Assembly (NCBI GenBank): GCA_013368445.1
Contig: JAACJO010000021.1
Span: 372,001 to 436,000 of the forward strand
Direction: 5' to 3'
DNA: 64,000 nt
Source of the DNA: Leucocoprinus leucothites
Lineage: Eukaryota > Basidiomycota > Agaricomycetes > Agaricales > Agaricaceae
Part shown: positions 23,754 to 35,580 of the stretch, in pieces
How the letters are laid out: every line of letters starts with the position of its first letter
How positions within the stretch are numbered: the first letter of the stretch is position 1
The notes under the pieces: model-generated
What the model saw: only the letters and a program-made list of their open reading frames with translations
What the model was told of the DNA's origin: nothing
Databases searched by the model: none
Position numbers and translations under genes: made by a program

Positions 23754-25192
23754 ATGTCCACTCCAGCAGCCAACTTCTCTAGTATTCCAATCCTCGACTA
23801 TTCTCTCCTCTCTCAGCCCAGCTCCAGAGAAAAATTTATAAATCAACTGCGCCATGCTCTCATCAACGTCGGTTTTCTCTACCTCAAGAACCACCCTGTA
23901 CCTCAAGCTACTGTCGATAAACTAACAGAATACATCCCGAAACTATTCGATCTACCACAGGAGGCAAAGGATAAAGTCCGAATGCAGAATTCGGAACATT
24001 TCTTGGGATATTCGAGGCTAGGAACTGAGCTGACTAAGGGACAGGTGGATTTGAGGGAGCAGTGGGACTTTGGGACGAAGCATAAGTGTCGGTGGCAGAA
24101 GGGAGATCCGGATTATCACCGTCTTTGGGGGGAGTCTCAGGTACGTGCCAAGTTCCTTGTGTCGTTGACAGTTGTTGATAAGCTTATTTAACAGTGGCCT
24201 GATGAGGCACTGATCCCAGGATTCAGGGTTACGTTTGAGACTTACCTTGAAGAGGTAGAACAACTCAGCTACCAGTTCAGCTCGCTTTTGGCGGAGGCTT
24301 TCGGCCTTGGACCAAAGGGGCTCGCCCATTTTTATGATACCAAGGAACTCATGCAACACCGAGGAAAGATTGTCAAGTACCCTGTTATCGCTGGCGGTAG
24401 TAGTGATCAGGGAGTGGGTCCTCATTATGACGCTGGATTCCTTACCTTCGTACGTCTTCTGTGTTCAGGACGTCGTTCATTCGGCGACTGACAGAGAGGC
24501 ACTCAGTTATTACAAGCCTCCCCACATCAAGGTCTACAAGTGCAGAATCTCTCTGGAGAGTGGATTGACGCACCCCCTATTCCTGGGACTTTCGTCATTA
24601 ATATTGGAAAAGGTGAGATAACGAGCTCCTCTAGTTAATACAATGCTAAAATTACCCTCTTATAGCCCTAGAGTTTGTTACCCGCGGCCTTGCGCGTGCC
24701 ACTTCACATCGGGTTTTGTCACCGAAAGGCGAAACGCCGCGCTATTCAGTCCCGTTCTTCCAGAACATTTCTCTTCAAATCAGGCTGGCGGATGAAGTCC
24801 TCGATCGTATGTCCCATCACATTTACGGACGCAAACTAGCGATGTACTCAGAATGCGTTCTCTAGTCCCGCCAGAAACCTTGAAATTGCGAGGCGAACGA
24901 GGGACTGTCGCCGCTACTGATTGTAAGTCGTCTCGATCTCAAGGAGTTTTTTGAAATGAAGGCCACTGATATGTCGTTGTAATGCAGCCGTCAATTTTTC
25001 CGAGTTCGATAGAGAGCCTTCTGGAAGAGTCAACCTAATTGGCCGGGTCAAGTGAGCTCCCATCAATCTTTCAATTAGTACATGTGTTGATCTGTATTCA
25101 GGAGCCATCCTGACACCGCAGAAATCCACTACCCAGAACTCTTCAGAGAGATATTCCCGAACGGATACTCCGGCAAGGGTAGCGCATACTGA
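23345..25192 (+). repeat. Segmental duplication, copy A (promoter plus oxygenase)
   Basis: Matches 28138-29932 across about 400 bp of promoter, all seven exons and most introns. Differences are scattered substitutions and small indels; the first exons differ by only a handful of residues. Confidence 0.85.
23754..25192 (+). CDS. 2-oxoglutarate/Fe(II)-dependent oxygenase, copy A (IPNS-like)
   Basis: Cytosolic non-haem iron enzyme of the isopenicillin-N-synthase-like superfamily; it uses O2 and usually 2-oxoglutarate to oxidise a small molecule. Seven exons: 23754-24140, 24195-24449, 24507-24612, 24666-24806, 24866-24922, 24988-25051, 25102-25192; 366 residues. The N-terminal DIOX_N-type region contains IPILDYSLL and LKNHPVP. 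Iron ligands are His206 and Asp208 (GPHYDAGFLT) and His264 (ATSHRVLSP). The 2-oxoglutarate-binding RxS is Arg275-Tyr-Ser277. All catalytic residues are present. The start was chosen at 23754 because copy C begins at the same place and upstream in-frame sequence lacks an ATG. Substrate unknown; no biosynthetic cluster surrounds it. Confidence 0.93.
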
Positions 25193-25560
25193 ATATAATA
25201 TTTCGCAGTCGTTTTGGGGATCTTTTACCTCCATTGTTTGTGCTTGTATATAAAAGTTTTCAATTCCAAGATGGTCTACAACGAAGTAATCTTGAGTTAA
25301 CTCGTTGATAACCAAAGAGTAAGGTCTGCGAACCGGGGCGAAGTTCACCCCTAACCCACTTCGCCTCGATGGCAACACTACACTAAGTCCGTCTCCACTC
25401 CGTTTTCTGAAATAGAACGAAGTATTAGTGGACTACAGGGAACCCAGCGATATCCAAAAGGCAAATTCAAGATCACACTCAAGCTGCTCAGACCTAGTTA
25501 ATTTCATAGTAAATGTACAAAATATTTTGGGGTGCTATGAAATATATCAAGCGTTGCTAC
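25193..25560. other. Interval between oxygenase copy A and the HNH remnant
   Basis: Convergent 3' ends only. Open frames here on the minus strand are antisense to oxygenase exons and are not supported. Confidence 0.55.
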
Positions 25561-26829
25561 TCAATTACTAATCGGGCGTCCAGCTACCTGTAGCTCAAAA
25601 ATGGCATGTTTCAACATCTCTGCAGAGGCGCCGCTCGGATCGAGCGTCGTACTATCATCCATGTCTCGGTAGAATTTGTCGATGTAGGCACCAGCTCCTG
25701 ATAAATGAGCGACCTTGGCGCACGCAGCGTGAATGGCAAGGTAGGCTACAGATGGAACCGGAAATTTGACAGAATCAGGCGTCTTAAATGTGACGTATTC
25801 CGGATAGTTGTTTAGGATGAAAGGCTCCGCCGCTTCAAGCTTGTACCTGTTCTCCACGTTCTGAGAAACATCAACATATAACATGTTAGCGACAGTCAAA
25901 TGAGCAAGGTCAGGTCAGACGAACTGTTGCAACAAACCAAACCTTTAGTTGATCGAGAGGTAGATAAAATCCAGGAACCACAGTCATCACGTTTTCTAAA
26001 CGGTGGCATTGGAACCGTTCAAATCGCCAGGAAGTTGTATATAGCCAAAACGGACCATGACCGCCCACATCGTCGTAGCGCAGTCCCGTTATAAGCAGAA
26101 TATTGTCATTAAAAATTAAACGGATAAATAGGGACATACTTTGAGTGAACCCAGTTCGATATCCTGGTTCGTAGACTCGGCGAATATGTGTGCACAATGA
26201 ATCTCATCCATCTTCAGACTGCGGTCCGCATTCAACTTCTCTCTTAGCTCTGTAATTACCAGTACCGAGCGTATGTCGCATTTTCCAGTCACGGCACAAC
26301 GATATCCATCGCGAAAAAGAGCCTGACCAGTAGGAGTTAGTGAGAATTCGGGATGAACAGAGCAATACTGACACTTTTTTGGCGGTAGAATATGATTGAG
26401 GAGCATCCTCCAAGGTGTCATTGAGCATATCTGCCACTGTATCAAATTCTGGAGGAGATGCATGATTGGACGGCGTTGGTATGCGGCCCTTGGTGGCGCG
26501 AACTGGTGACTGCGTCAGATGGTACGTTGAATAAGAAGATTTGGGAAAGCACACGCCCTGATAAAATGATCGAAATACATCTTCCCAACATCGAGAAGGC
26601 CTCGATCTGACTTGGCCGAGAGGATCTCAGTGACGACCACTCTCAACCCCAAGTCCGTCGGCACAAAGTGTATAAGATAGCCAAGGATTCGAATATAAAT
26701 GATGTCATTTCCAACGTTTTCGCCGTTGCTGACGGCCTGATGAAGAGAACTCTCGATCCTCAAGCAGATATTACACGTACTCACAGGGTGGGCGTCATCT
26801 TGGAGTCTCTCTGGAAGTTTGGGCGGCAA
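25561..26829 (-). pseudogene. Basidiomycete HNH-endonuclease family gene, decayed
   Basis: The N-terminal exon from ATG 26829 encodes the family motifs LIHFVPTDLGLR and VGKMYFDHFIRA. The next exons give RDGYRCAVTGKCD, the zinc/HNH Cys region, and HCAHIFAEST, the HNH histidine segment. Then come TTMWAVMVRFGY, HRLENVMTVVP, DQLKVWFVAT and, in the last exon (stop 25561), YLAIHAACAKVAHLSGA. Two lesions break it. The acceptor before the TTMW exon reads TATAAC at about 26089-26091, with no AG between the donor and the coding block. A one-base frame change at about 26006 separates LNGSN from HRLENV. HNH proteins of this type are abundant in agaricomycetes and their role is unknown. It sits inside the oxygenase duplication, between copies A and B. 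Confidence 0.8.
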
Positions 26830-26933
26830 TGGAGTTATGTTTGTGGATGAAGGTCAAGAACTGACTCGGAAAAAATATTGGAGGTCGTGAGAGTTCGCAC
26901 GGTGCAGGTGTGTTCCACATGGGCTCATGCTCA

Positions 26934-27977
26934 CTGGAAGGGCGATCCGGATTATTATTGTCTTTGGGGCGTATCAGAACCTATGCCATTGACAGTTGTT
27001 GATAGGTTTCTTTCAATGGCCTGACGAGACTCTGATTTCGGGATTGAGGGGGACGCTTGAGACGTACCTTGAAGAGGTAGAGCAACTCCAAGTCAGCTAC
27101 CAGTTCTGCTCACTTTGGCGGAGGCTTCCGGCCTTGGATCAAAGGGAATCGCAAATTTTTATGATACCAAGGAGCTCATGCAACATCGCGGAAGGATTGT
27201 GAAGTATTCTGCTGTCGCTGGAGGTAGTAGCGATCAGGAAGTGGAACCCACTATGACGCTGAGTACGTCTCCTGTATTCATGACACCTTCGATCGGTGCT
27301 GATAGAGGCGCACCCGGTTATTAAAAGCTTCCCCACATAAAGACCTACAAGTGCGGAATCTGTTTGAAAAGTGGATAGGCGCTTCCCCTATTCTGGGGAC
27401 TTTCATCATTAGCATTGGGAAAGGTGAGACAGTGAGCTTCTCTAGCTAGTACAATTTATCAATACTGAGGTTACACCGCCGTAGCCCTGAAATTTGCTAT
27501 CCGTGGTCTCGCACTAACCACCTCGCATCGAGTTTTGTCGCCGAAAGACGAGACATCACGTTATTCAGTACCATTCTCCCAGAACATTTCTCTCCACATC
27601 CGGCAGGTGGACGAGGTCCTTGATTGCATGACCTGTCAGACTTACAGACAAAAATAATGATGAATTCAAGATACTTCTTTAGTTCCACCAGAGATCTTGA
27701 AATTGCGATGTGAATGAGGGACGGTCGCTGATACTGACTGTAAGCCACCTTTGCAGGAAATAATTTTTATGAATTGAATGTCACTGATTTATTACCACAA
27801 TGCAGCTGTCAACTTTTCCGAGTTCTATAGGGAGCCTTCTGGTAGAGCTAACCTGCTTGGCCGAGTCAAGTGAGTTCCTGTCGATCTCAATCTACGGGCA
27901 CTGCGAAAATTTACTACCCAGAAATCTTCAAAGAGATATTCCCGAACGGATACTCTAGCCAAGGTAGCGCATATTGA
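26934..27977 (+). pseudogene. 2OG-Fe(II) oxygenase remnant, copy B
   Basis: Starts abruptly within the end of exon 1 (GDPDYY) and runs to the conserved end (FPNGYS, stop 27977), so the first ~120 codons and promoter are missing. A one-base deletion at about 27115 (CTTTGG for CTTTTGG) breaks the frame. A second at about 27250 destroys the His-x-Asp iron motif (CCCACTATGAC where copy A has CCTCATTATGAC). The donor after exon 1 is lost as well. The last exon is shortened at its 5' side. It is non-functional and diverged further from A and C than they are from each other. Confidence 0.9.
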
Positions 27978-28137
27978 AAGCAATAGATCGACAGGTGGAA
28001 CGCTGTGTGGGTGGGGACTTGGCCGGTTGATGTCGAAGGCAAAGCGAGTGTCTATCTCGAGTGCTCACTTCACCAGTGTCTAGAAACTCTATAATGCCAT
28101 TTTAATAATCTCCCTATCTGAGATTGCCCATTCCTAT

Positions 28138-29932
28138 TATTCCTCTATACCATGCATTAGATTGAAAGCGGCGTGAAGATGTATGGGCCAGGAGTATCCT
28201 CGTTTAGCCTGCCATAATAATGGCTACAAGAGAGGTAATGCGTTAATCGAATACCTTCAGCCACTTTAAATACTAGCGCCCATCTGGGAAACTCAAAAGG
28301 CGTCATGTGCTCGACCAACATTTTGTTTGTCGAAAGCTTGCTTGCTCAGCAAAAGCATCATATGAACATTCGAATTCGAAGTCACTCAAATTATATCATT
28401 TCACACAAGCTTCTGAAAATGTTCTTATAGAGTCTCTGACCATGTGGAGGTCTATCATCACTCCCGCACCAACGACTTGCCTCGTACCCTCATGTCTGCT
28501 CCAACAGCCAACTTCTCCAGCATCCCAATCCTCGACTATTCTCTCCTCTCTGAGCCCAGTTCTAGAGAAACATTCATAAATGAGCTGCGCCATGCACTCA
28601 TCAACGTCGGTTTTCTCTACCTCAAGAACCACCCTGTACCTCAAGCTACTGTCAACAAACTAACAGAATACGCACCGAAACTATTCGATCTACCACAGGA
28701 AGTGAAGGATAAAGCCCGAATGCAGAATTCGGAGCATTTCTTGGGATATTCGAGGCTAGGAACCGAGTTGACTAAGGGACAGGTGGATTTGAGGGAGCAA
28801 TGGGATTTTGGGACGAAACATAAGTGTCGGTGGCAGAAGGGGGATCCGGATTATTACCGTCTTTGGGGGGAGTGTCAGGTGCGTATCCGATTCTTACACC
28901 GTTGACAGCTGTTGTTGATAAGCTTATTTAACAGTGGCCTGATGAAGCACTGATCCCAGGATTCAGGGAGACGCTTGAGACTTACCTTGAAGAGGTAAAG
29001 CAACTCAGCTATCAATTCAGTTCGCTTGTGGCAGAGGCTTTCGGCCTTGGACCAAAGGGGCTTGACCATTTTTATGAAACCAAGGAGCTCCCTATACAGC
29101 ATCGCGGAAAGCTTGTGAAATACCCCGTTGTTACTAGTGGTAGTGATCAGGGAGTGGGACCTCATTATGACGGAGGATTCCTGACCTTTGTACGTCTTCT
29201 GCATTGATGACATCCCTCGTTTCTGGCTGATCCAGAGATACTCAGTTACTACAAGCTTCCCCACACAAAGGCTTGCAGGTGCAGAATCTCTCCGGAGAGT
29301 GGATCGATGCACCCCCTATTCCTGGGACTTTCGTCATTAATATTGGGAAAGGTGAGATAACGAGCCTAGGACATGGATCGTTGCTGAAGTTACGCCTCAA
29401 TTAGCCCTCGAATTTGTTACCCGTGGCCTCGCACGGGCTACCTCACATCGAGTTTTGTCACCGAAAGGCGACGCACCACGTTTTTCAGTCCCATTCTTCC
29501 GGGGAATTTCTCCCCAGATCAGACTGGCGGATGAAGTCCTCGACTGTATGTCCTATCAAAATTATAAACACAAATTGGTGGTGTACTCAAGATACATTTA
29601 CTAGTCCCGCCAGAGATCTTGAAATTGCGAAGCCAACGAGGGACTGTCGCCGCCACTGACTGTAAGTCATTATCATCTGAGTTTTTGCAACGAAGGTCAC
29701 TGATATATCGCTATAATACAGCCATCAACTTTTCCGAGTTCGATAGAGAGCCCTCTGGTAAAGTCAGCCTAATTGGCCGAGTCAAGTGAGTTCCTGTCGT
29801 TCTTTGAAACTACGCCTATTGATCTGGGTTCAAAATTTCAGGAGCCATCCCGAAACCGCAGAAATTCACTACCCGGAGCTCTTCAAAGAGCTATTCCCGA
29901 ACGGATACTCCGGCAAAGGCAGCGCGTATTGA
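28138..29932 (+). repeat. Segmental duplication, copy C (promoter plus oxygenase)
   Basis: Counterpart of 23345-25192. Includes the same promoter blocks ahead of the gene. The boundaries were judged by eye. Confidence 0.8.
28492..29932 (+). CDS. 2-oxoglutarate/Fe(II)-dependent oxygenase, copy C (IPNS-like)
   Basis: Near-duplicate of copy A with identical exon plan (first exons 28492-28878 and 28935-29189) and about 366 residues. Iron ligands are in GPHYDGGFLT and ATSHRVLSP; the RxS motif is PRFS. All are intact. Differences cluster in the surface region HRGKLVKYPVVTSGSD and in FFRGIS, so substrate preference could differ slightly. The family, cofactor and cytosolic location are as for copy A. 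The promoter is duplicated too, so the two genes may be co-regulated. Confidence 0.92.
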
Positions 29933-30074
29933 TTGAGATTGACGGAAGGAATACAATGTAAATAAATAAACCAAGTGTCTTATTGTGCTTGTGACAAAAT
30001 GTGACTTTCAATCATTTCGTGACCGGGTTATTCGCGTGAGCCTTTGTTGTGGACCACACTCACGACGAACTGCC

Positions 30075-31796
30075 ATGCTCCATTTTCCTTCTACTCTTCG
30101 CTCAAATACCTCCAATGGCCTTCCAAAACGTTTAGAAAGTCTTAACGCGACTCAGCAAAAATCAGGGTCGAACCCAATGTTTCTGAAGATCGAGGAGGAA
30201 CTACACGACGCACGGAGGGTAAAGGCTCATGGACAAGAAGAGGATCTTCGACTGGCACTGGACATGGTGATAAATAGAGTCACAGAAATGGTTCGAGATC
30301 ATATCTCTTCATATATGTGGTAGATTTTTCTGATCAACAACGGCGTTTGATCAGTCTTCTATGTTAACAGAGGCATACAAAACGCAAGCTGATCTTGAGG
30401 TTCAGCTCAACGTTGCCAAGTCAAATCTTGCACTTGTCATTGCGAACAACGAAATGCTCGAGGATGCATTGAAACGTGATAACACCGGTAGCTCTCGAGA
30501 CGTTGGTTGGCGGAGACGAAGTGGGAAAGACAGTGAAGTCTCTTCTGAAAAAAGGGAACGCCAAAGTCTGGAGGAATGGCAGCAAGTCCCCGCACATGAA
30601 AACACTACTGGGTCTAGCGAAAGTCTACCTAGCTCCTCTATGAGCTCTCCTCAAATATCCAACCAGACCGTCTCGTCATCGTCGTCAAACCCGAACAATG
30701 TACAAGCTCAGGAAGCAAGCCGGTTCTTCAGGTTCAGATTTGCTTCAACGTCCTCTCGCCCTACTACTCGACCATCTACACCTGCTGCAACCATTGCCGC
30801 GTCACCCCAGGTCCCTCAGTCGCCTAGCACACCCCCCATTCCCCCACATGTAACGAAAGAATTAGAGGAGCTTAGCTCGGAGCTCCAGAAGGAACGCTCC
30901 GCGCGAAAGGCCGCTGAAGATGAAAAGACGAACCTAGAAGCGGAGATAGAGCTGTTATCGCAGGCATTATTCGAGGAGGTGTGTCTCGCCGTATGTTTCC
31001 CCGATCCAACGGACACTGACCACACTGATGCGCGTACTAGGCTAACAAGATGGTTGCAACGGAACGTATCAAGCTTGCAGAAACTGAAGAGGAACTCAAA
31101 CAACTTCAAGCTGAGAAAGACGCCTTGAAGCGAGCTTTACGACTCATTGAAGGCGAGAACACTACTTTGCGGGAGCACGCTAAATCATCCTCGACACCCA
31201 ATCTCGACTATCATGTCAACTCTAGCCACGGTGTCGAACATAGCCATACGGATCAGAGTTCACCAATAAAAATCAGTCGGTCACGGTCCTCTTCCGAGGT
31301 GGCCATTAAATCTCAACCGAGTTCCCCGATTCTCGAATCCGCTATCACTCTTCCACCTTCACCTGCGCCTGATTTTGAATCTTCACACTTTAGAGGCCAA
31401 GAAACCGACGATATCAATGACATTCGATCACCCTCGCCAGTTCGTACTGGTTTGTCACAAGAGTCAAATGACTCACAACAGACGCCAAAAAATCCTCCAC
31501 CACCCCCATTACCACCTTCATCATTGGCCACATCGTCAATCTCCTTCCCATTCGAGCATAGCTCCCCGTGGGCAGATGTGCCGTCGAGGTCGAACTCAAA
31601 GCCCGGTTCACCGGCCCTCCAGCGGACCGAGATACACTTTATGGTGCTGCTCTGGTTACGCGGTGATTGCGGCGCCTTCATTGATTCCCTGTTCCAAACC
31701 TCGGGGTCCCTTGGTTTCGGGTCTTCCTTTGATAGGCGCCTGTCCCTCTCCCATTCGTGTTCGTCAGCTCTCTCACTCTTCTTTGCATTTGTGTAG
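30075..31796 (+). CDS. Sec2-type Rab guanine-nucleotide exchange factor
   Basis: Coiled-coil GEF of the Sec2/Rabin8 family, which activates the Sec4/Rab8 GTPase on secretory vesicles before exocytosis. Three exons (30075-30290, 30355-30978, 31041-31796) give 531 residues. The N-terminal coiled coil includes IEEELHDARR and ADLEVQLNVAKSNLALVIA. A Ser/Pro-rich spacer follows. The signature ALFEEANKMVATER, split by intron 2, is the Sec2 GEF motif, followed by ETEEELKQLQAEKDALKRAL. The C-terminal half is Ser/Pro-rich and likely disordered, with a poly-Pro stretch. The last ~50 residues, after SPALQRT, look unlike the rest and may be intronic read-through, so the C-terminus is uncertain. The start is the first ATG in frame. 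Confidence 0.88.
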
Positions 31797-32245
31797 TTTT
31801 GTTGTTTCATCTCGATACCCTACCTCATATATTTTGTATACACATTCGTGGTGCAGATGCATTGATTGACCGACTCTCCTCGTCTGCCAAGCTCCGGTTT
31901 CAGCATGAACCCAGCCGACAGATTTTCGCGTAGCTATGTATTTCCACTTTCCACGGCTGAACGACACGCGAGCGATCGCTCCCATGTTTGTATTCATCCA
32001 GGAATGTGATTTAGACTACGACAAACCTAGGAATATCTGACCGTGGGACAAAGTCTACACATGTCACTCGACGTGCCACTCGACACGCGTCCGCCTCGGG
32101 ATCAACCCTGTGTGCCACTTTGATTATTATCAAAGTCTACTAGCATTCCTTTCCACGTACAATCCGAGCCCGAACTCTTGGTTTGAGATTTAATCCTTCA
32201 CTATGTTGCTGCTGGGTTCCTCAGCAACTTGCACCATCCCTCCTC
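31797..32245. other. Intergenic, no gene seen
   Basis: Sec2 3' flank and the promoter of DUF6533 copy 3. No supported frame. Confidence 0.55.
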
Positions 32246-33524
32246 ATGACGTCCAGCGAGCTCCTGATACGAAGCTATATTAACAGTACGCTCTTCGAAG
32301 ACTGCACCGCAAAGGTGTCACTCTAATCCAAGGCTTCACCAGTTGCGGGTCTATCCTTACTCGTTTATGATACTTTTCTGAACTGGAGCAGAGAATCTGA
32401 GTATATCTGGCGGTGCGTTTCTTCCCCCCAAGCTATTTCGGCCGATGTTCATAGGTTATCATCCCAGAAACAACGCACCGTGGAACATTAAGCTCAATCT
32501 CTGTATTTCCCGATACTTTGCAATAGCTGTGCAAATGCGAGACCTCCTTCCTTGCACCTTCACATTACCATTCAACTGACTGTGAGGAAACTCAGTACGA
32601 ACGTTATTGAGTCTTCAGTCACCCTTCTGGGTGGGAGGAGAATCGATTGTCTCATATGGAATTGGTTCCAGCTTGCTGGGATGCAGGTGTTGTATTGGAA
32701 CATGGAGGCTGTGATGATGGTAATAGGTATGTCTGATTTTCTCAATTCCTTTGTTATTTCGACTGAACATATCTCCGTCAGTTTACGCACTATACAACCG
32801 CTCAGTGTACGTTGGGAGGTTCTTATTTGTATGGTCTATTATTTGTCGTGGATACGATGCGTGGTGGATATCAGCGACGATGCAACAGGTAGAACTGGAC
32901 GCAAATTGCCTAGCGAAACGACAACCGCCTGCTGCAAAATGGACTATGTGCGTCTTCAATTTAAGTTAATTCTCATAACTAGTGACTGATAACTTTGATA
33001 ACCTCTTTAGCCCATTGACATTCCTCAATCAAAGCGTTTTTTGGTCTTTGATTTACCACAAGTATCGTAGTAGTATCGGGGAAGGATGGCGTAACAGTCC
33101 ACTTATTCGACTACTCATGAGGGATAGCTCGGTATTATTTCTCGGTATCGTGTTTTGCTATTAATTGAATCTGGAGCCAACTCACGGAAATATTTGAAGG
33201 TTTATTATTTTCGATAATTCCTTGCGAGATTTACATCCAGCATATCATTCATTCCGTAGTTCCGTACGCAATTTCCCGTCTCCCTGATAGTGCAACCCCG
33301 TAGCTAACAAGGGTCCTTACCAGTATTATGATATGTGTCCTCTCAATCATGGTCGGTCATCTCGTTAAGCCTTCCGTCCTATGACATAAACTGACGTGAT
33401 GCTCGACTTAAAGTCGAATCGGCTAATCCTAAATATGCGGAGCCTCAAAGGCACAAGTGGAGACGTAGAGCAGTTTGAAATATTGACTGAAATATCTGTA
33501 CAGGAGGAACAGTTGCATACATAG
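32246..33524 (+). CDS. DUF6533 multi-pass membrane protein, copy 3
   Basis: Nine exons from TSSELLIRSYIN to the stop at 33524. Exon 2 has LVYDTFLNWSRESEYIW; exon 3 PWNIKLNLCISRYFAIAVQ; exon 5 VYALYNRSVYVG and WWISATMQQVELD; exon 6 PLTFLNQSVFWSLIYHKYR and LLMRDSS; exon 7 GLLFSIIPCEIYI; exon 8 SIMICVLSIM; exon 9 SNRLILNMRSL. The donor after exon 3 is GCGAGA where paralogues have GTGAGG, so intron 3 is read as a GC-AG intron. Closest to copy 8 (shared WWISATMQQVELD and NQSVFWSL). Membrane location inferred; function unknown. Confidence 0.88.
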
Positions 33525-34308
33525 CAGGCGTCCTTATGCCGATGTCCTTGGTGATGATGTGCTTGTGTCACTTATTCGGTACAGCTGTCTTGCTCGTAGA
33601 GCCACTCGTGCTACTCGATCAGTGTTTGGAGGGGAAGTACAGAGTCTCGCCTGGGAGAACGCTGGTCACACAAATGATTGAGAGATGCATTCTCATATGG
33701 GAGTCATGTATGTAGTAAGATTGGCGCTGCAGCGAAAGTCTCTGGCTGAGGCGGCGCAACACTGACCGGATAGGTGTATAGATTAGCCTAGTGCTTCCCC
33801 ATCATTGTCATAACGAGTCCGGGTACGTACGTTTTTGTCCTAAGAGGATGGCGCGAACGCCGCGGGCAGTGCGGACACGGGCCAATTTATTACATACTAC
33901 AATACATTGGTGTTGGTAACTCAATATCAATTCCGATTGATTCTTACCACTGAGGAATTCGACATCCCAGAGGGTTCAGTTCGATATTCAATGTTCAGTA
34001 AGTGTCCGTATGTAAGACTCTGCAACGAGTTTTGAGACAACGAGGCAGTTAATTAGGAAGAGGAGACAGAGGTGATTGAAGTGAGCTCGGTTCTACTCGT
34101 ACACTCCGGCACGGCGGGATATACTTGTATTAGCAACATGCCGTCACCGCGCAAACACCCCAAAAAGCTAACCTGCCAAAGTAGGAGTTCCCTCCAGCAT
34201 TCCGTGGGTTCTTTAAGGTCCAGCACCATCCCCATCATTAACAGGTGTGAATCTGGCACACCACACGCAGTGGACGCAGCGGCCTGATCTTCAGCTCACG
34301 TCTTCTTT
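33525..34308. other. Intergenic between DUF6533 copies 3 and 4
   Basis: No supported gene. Short frames on both strands at about 34053-34287 overlap each other and have no recognised motif. Confidence 0.55.
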
Positions 34309-35580
34309 ATGGCAAGCGAGGCCCTTACAAGGCACTATCTGAATAGTGCGTCTCTTATATCTGAATTATTCCTCCTCCTAACTTCTGACTGGTCGTCGTG
34401 ATATTCACAGTTGCGGCTCTTTCCTTGCTTGTTTACGATAACTTCTTGAGCTGGGATAAAGAGAAGCGGTACATATGGGAGTAAGCATCGCTCAAAACGC
34501 TCACGTATTGCGTTCCGTGCAACTCATTCGCCATCTAACCAGCACTGCACCGTGGGCAGTCAGACTCAGCTTCTGCATCGGCCGGTATATTGCACTTGCT
34601 GGACAAATGTAGTGCTTCCCCATCCTCACCTATTCGCACACCACTTAAGGATAATCGTGCTAGTACGAACGTAATTTGCTCGTCCCCCTCCTATTCGGGA
34701 TGGAAGCCAGAAGCTTGTCTTCGGTGGCACCGGTCGCAGATGGCCGTAGTGCTCATATTATTCTGGAACATGGAGCTCGTTATGGTGGTGAGAGGTAGGT
34801 GCTTCATGGATCGTTTCAATTTCGTGATGTCGCTAAACTGCCTTAGTGTACGCCTTGTATAACCGTTCGATACGCGTGGGAGGCCTTTTGGCATTCTGGT
34901 TTCTCTTGAGCCGCGGATTTGATGCATGGAGGGTAACACAAATGATGCAAGAAGTAGTGATGGACAAAGAGTGCCTTGTGCCCAGACCATCGGTTCGTGT
35001 TGAAGGATTCATGTGCGCCTTCCCGTTTACACCAAAATTTTATATTATTCGTTTATTGACAAACTGCTTCAGAGTCCTAGTACTCCTTAATCAGGGTATA
35101 TTCTGGTCTTTGACTTATAGAAGATATCGCAGCGCTGTCCGCGAGGGGTGGTCCGGGAATCCAATTATCCGGGTGGTGATGAGAGACAATTCTTCAGTTT
35201 TTGTTGTTCTGGCTGGTATGGCATTTCCCGTTCTCCTGGTAGAACCTCAGCAACCGGTAACCGCTTTGGTTTATAGGTTTATTTTGCTCGATTTTACCAT
35301 ATGAAATATACATCAAGCAGGTTCTCCACGTCATGATTCCGTATGCAGTCTCGTAATTCTAGGCGGTGATTTGGAGAGCTCACCATGCAACATTGACAGC
35401 ATTATGATATGTACTTTCTCAATCATGGTCAGTAAGACGGATTCATCAACCACGCGATTTAATAACGAGACGTTTTACCCACAGTCAAGTCGACTTATTC
35501 TTAATCTCCGGGGCCTCAAAGTCTCTGAAAAAGACGCCGAACAAGGAGAAATTTCAACTATAACATCTACAGTAGATTAG
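34309..35580 (+). CDS. DUF6533 multi-pass membrane protein, copy 4
   Basis: The reference model for this family here. Exons 34309-34345, 34411-34480, 34543-34608, 34664-34794, 34847-35012, 35073-35215, 35277-35340, 35400-35427 and 35485-35580 sum to 801 nt, 266 residues. Motifs in order: ASEALTRHYLN; LVYDNFLSWDKEKRYIW (DUF6533 core); LSFCIGRYIALAGQ; TNVICSSPSYSGW; LFWNMELVMVVR; VYALYNRSIRVGG; NQGIFWSLTYRRYR; EGWSGNPIIRVVMRDNSS; ILPYEIYI; SIMICTFSIM; SSRLILNLRGL. Hydrophobic stretches suggest seven membrane spans with a short acidic cytosolic tail. Function unknown; upstream neighbour is copy 3. Confidence 0.92.

Noticed and set aside
24914..25378. 154-codon frame on the minus strand
   Set aside because: Antisense to oxygenase exons 5-7, with no domain; the plus-strand exons are strongly supported.
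23345..31796. Secondary-metabolite gene cluster around the oxygenases
   Set aside because: The neighbours are a broken HNH gene, a Sec2 GEF and DUF6533 proteins. No backbone synthase, P450 or transporter is present.
30402..31810. Minus-strand frames over the Sec2 gene
   Set aside because: Shadows of the Ser/Pro-rich Sec2 coding sequence.
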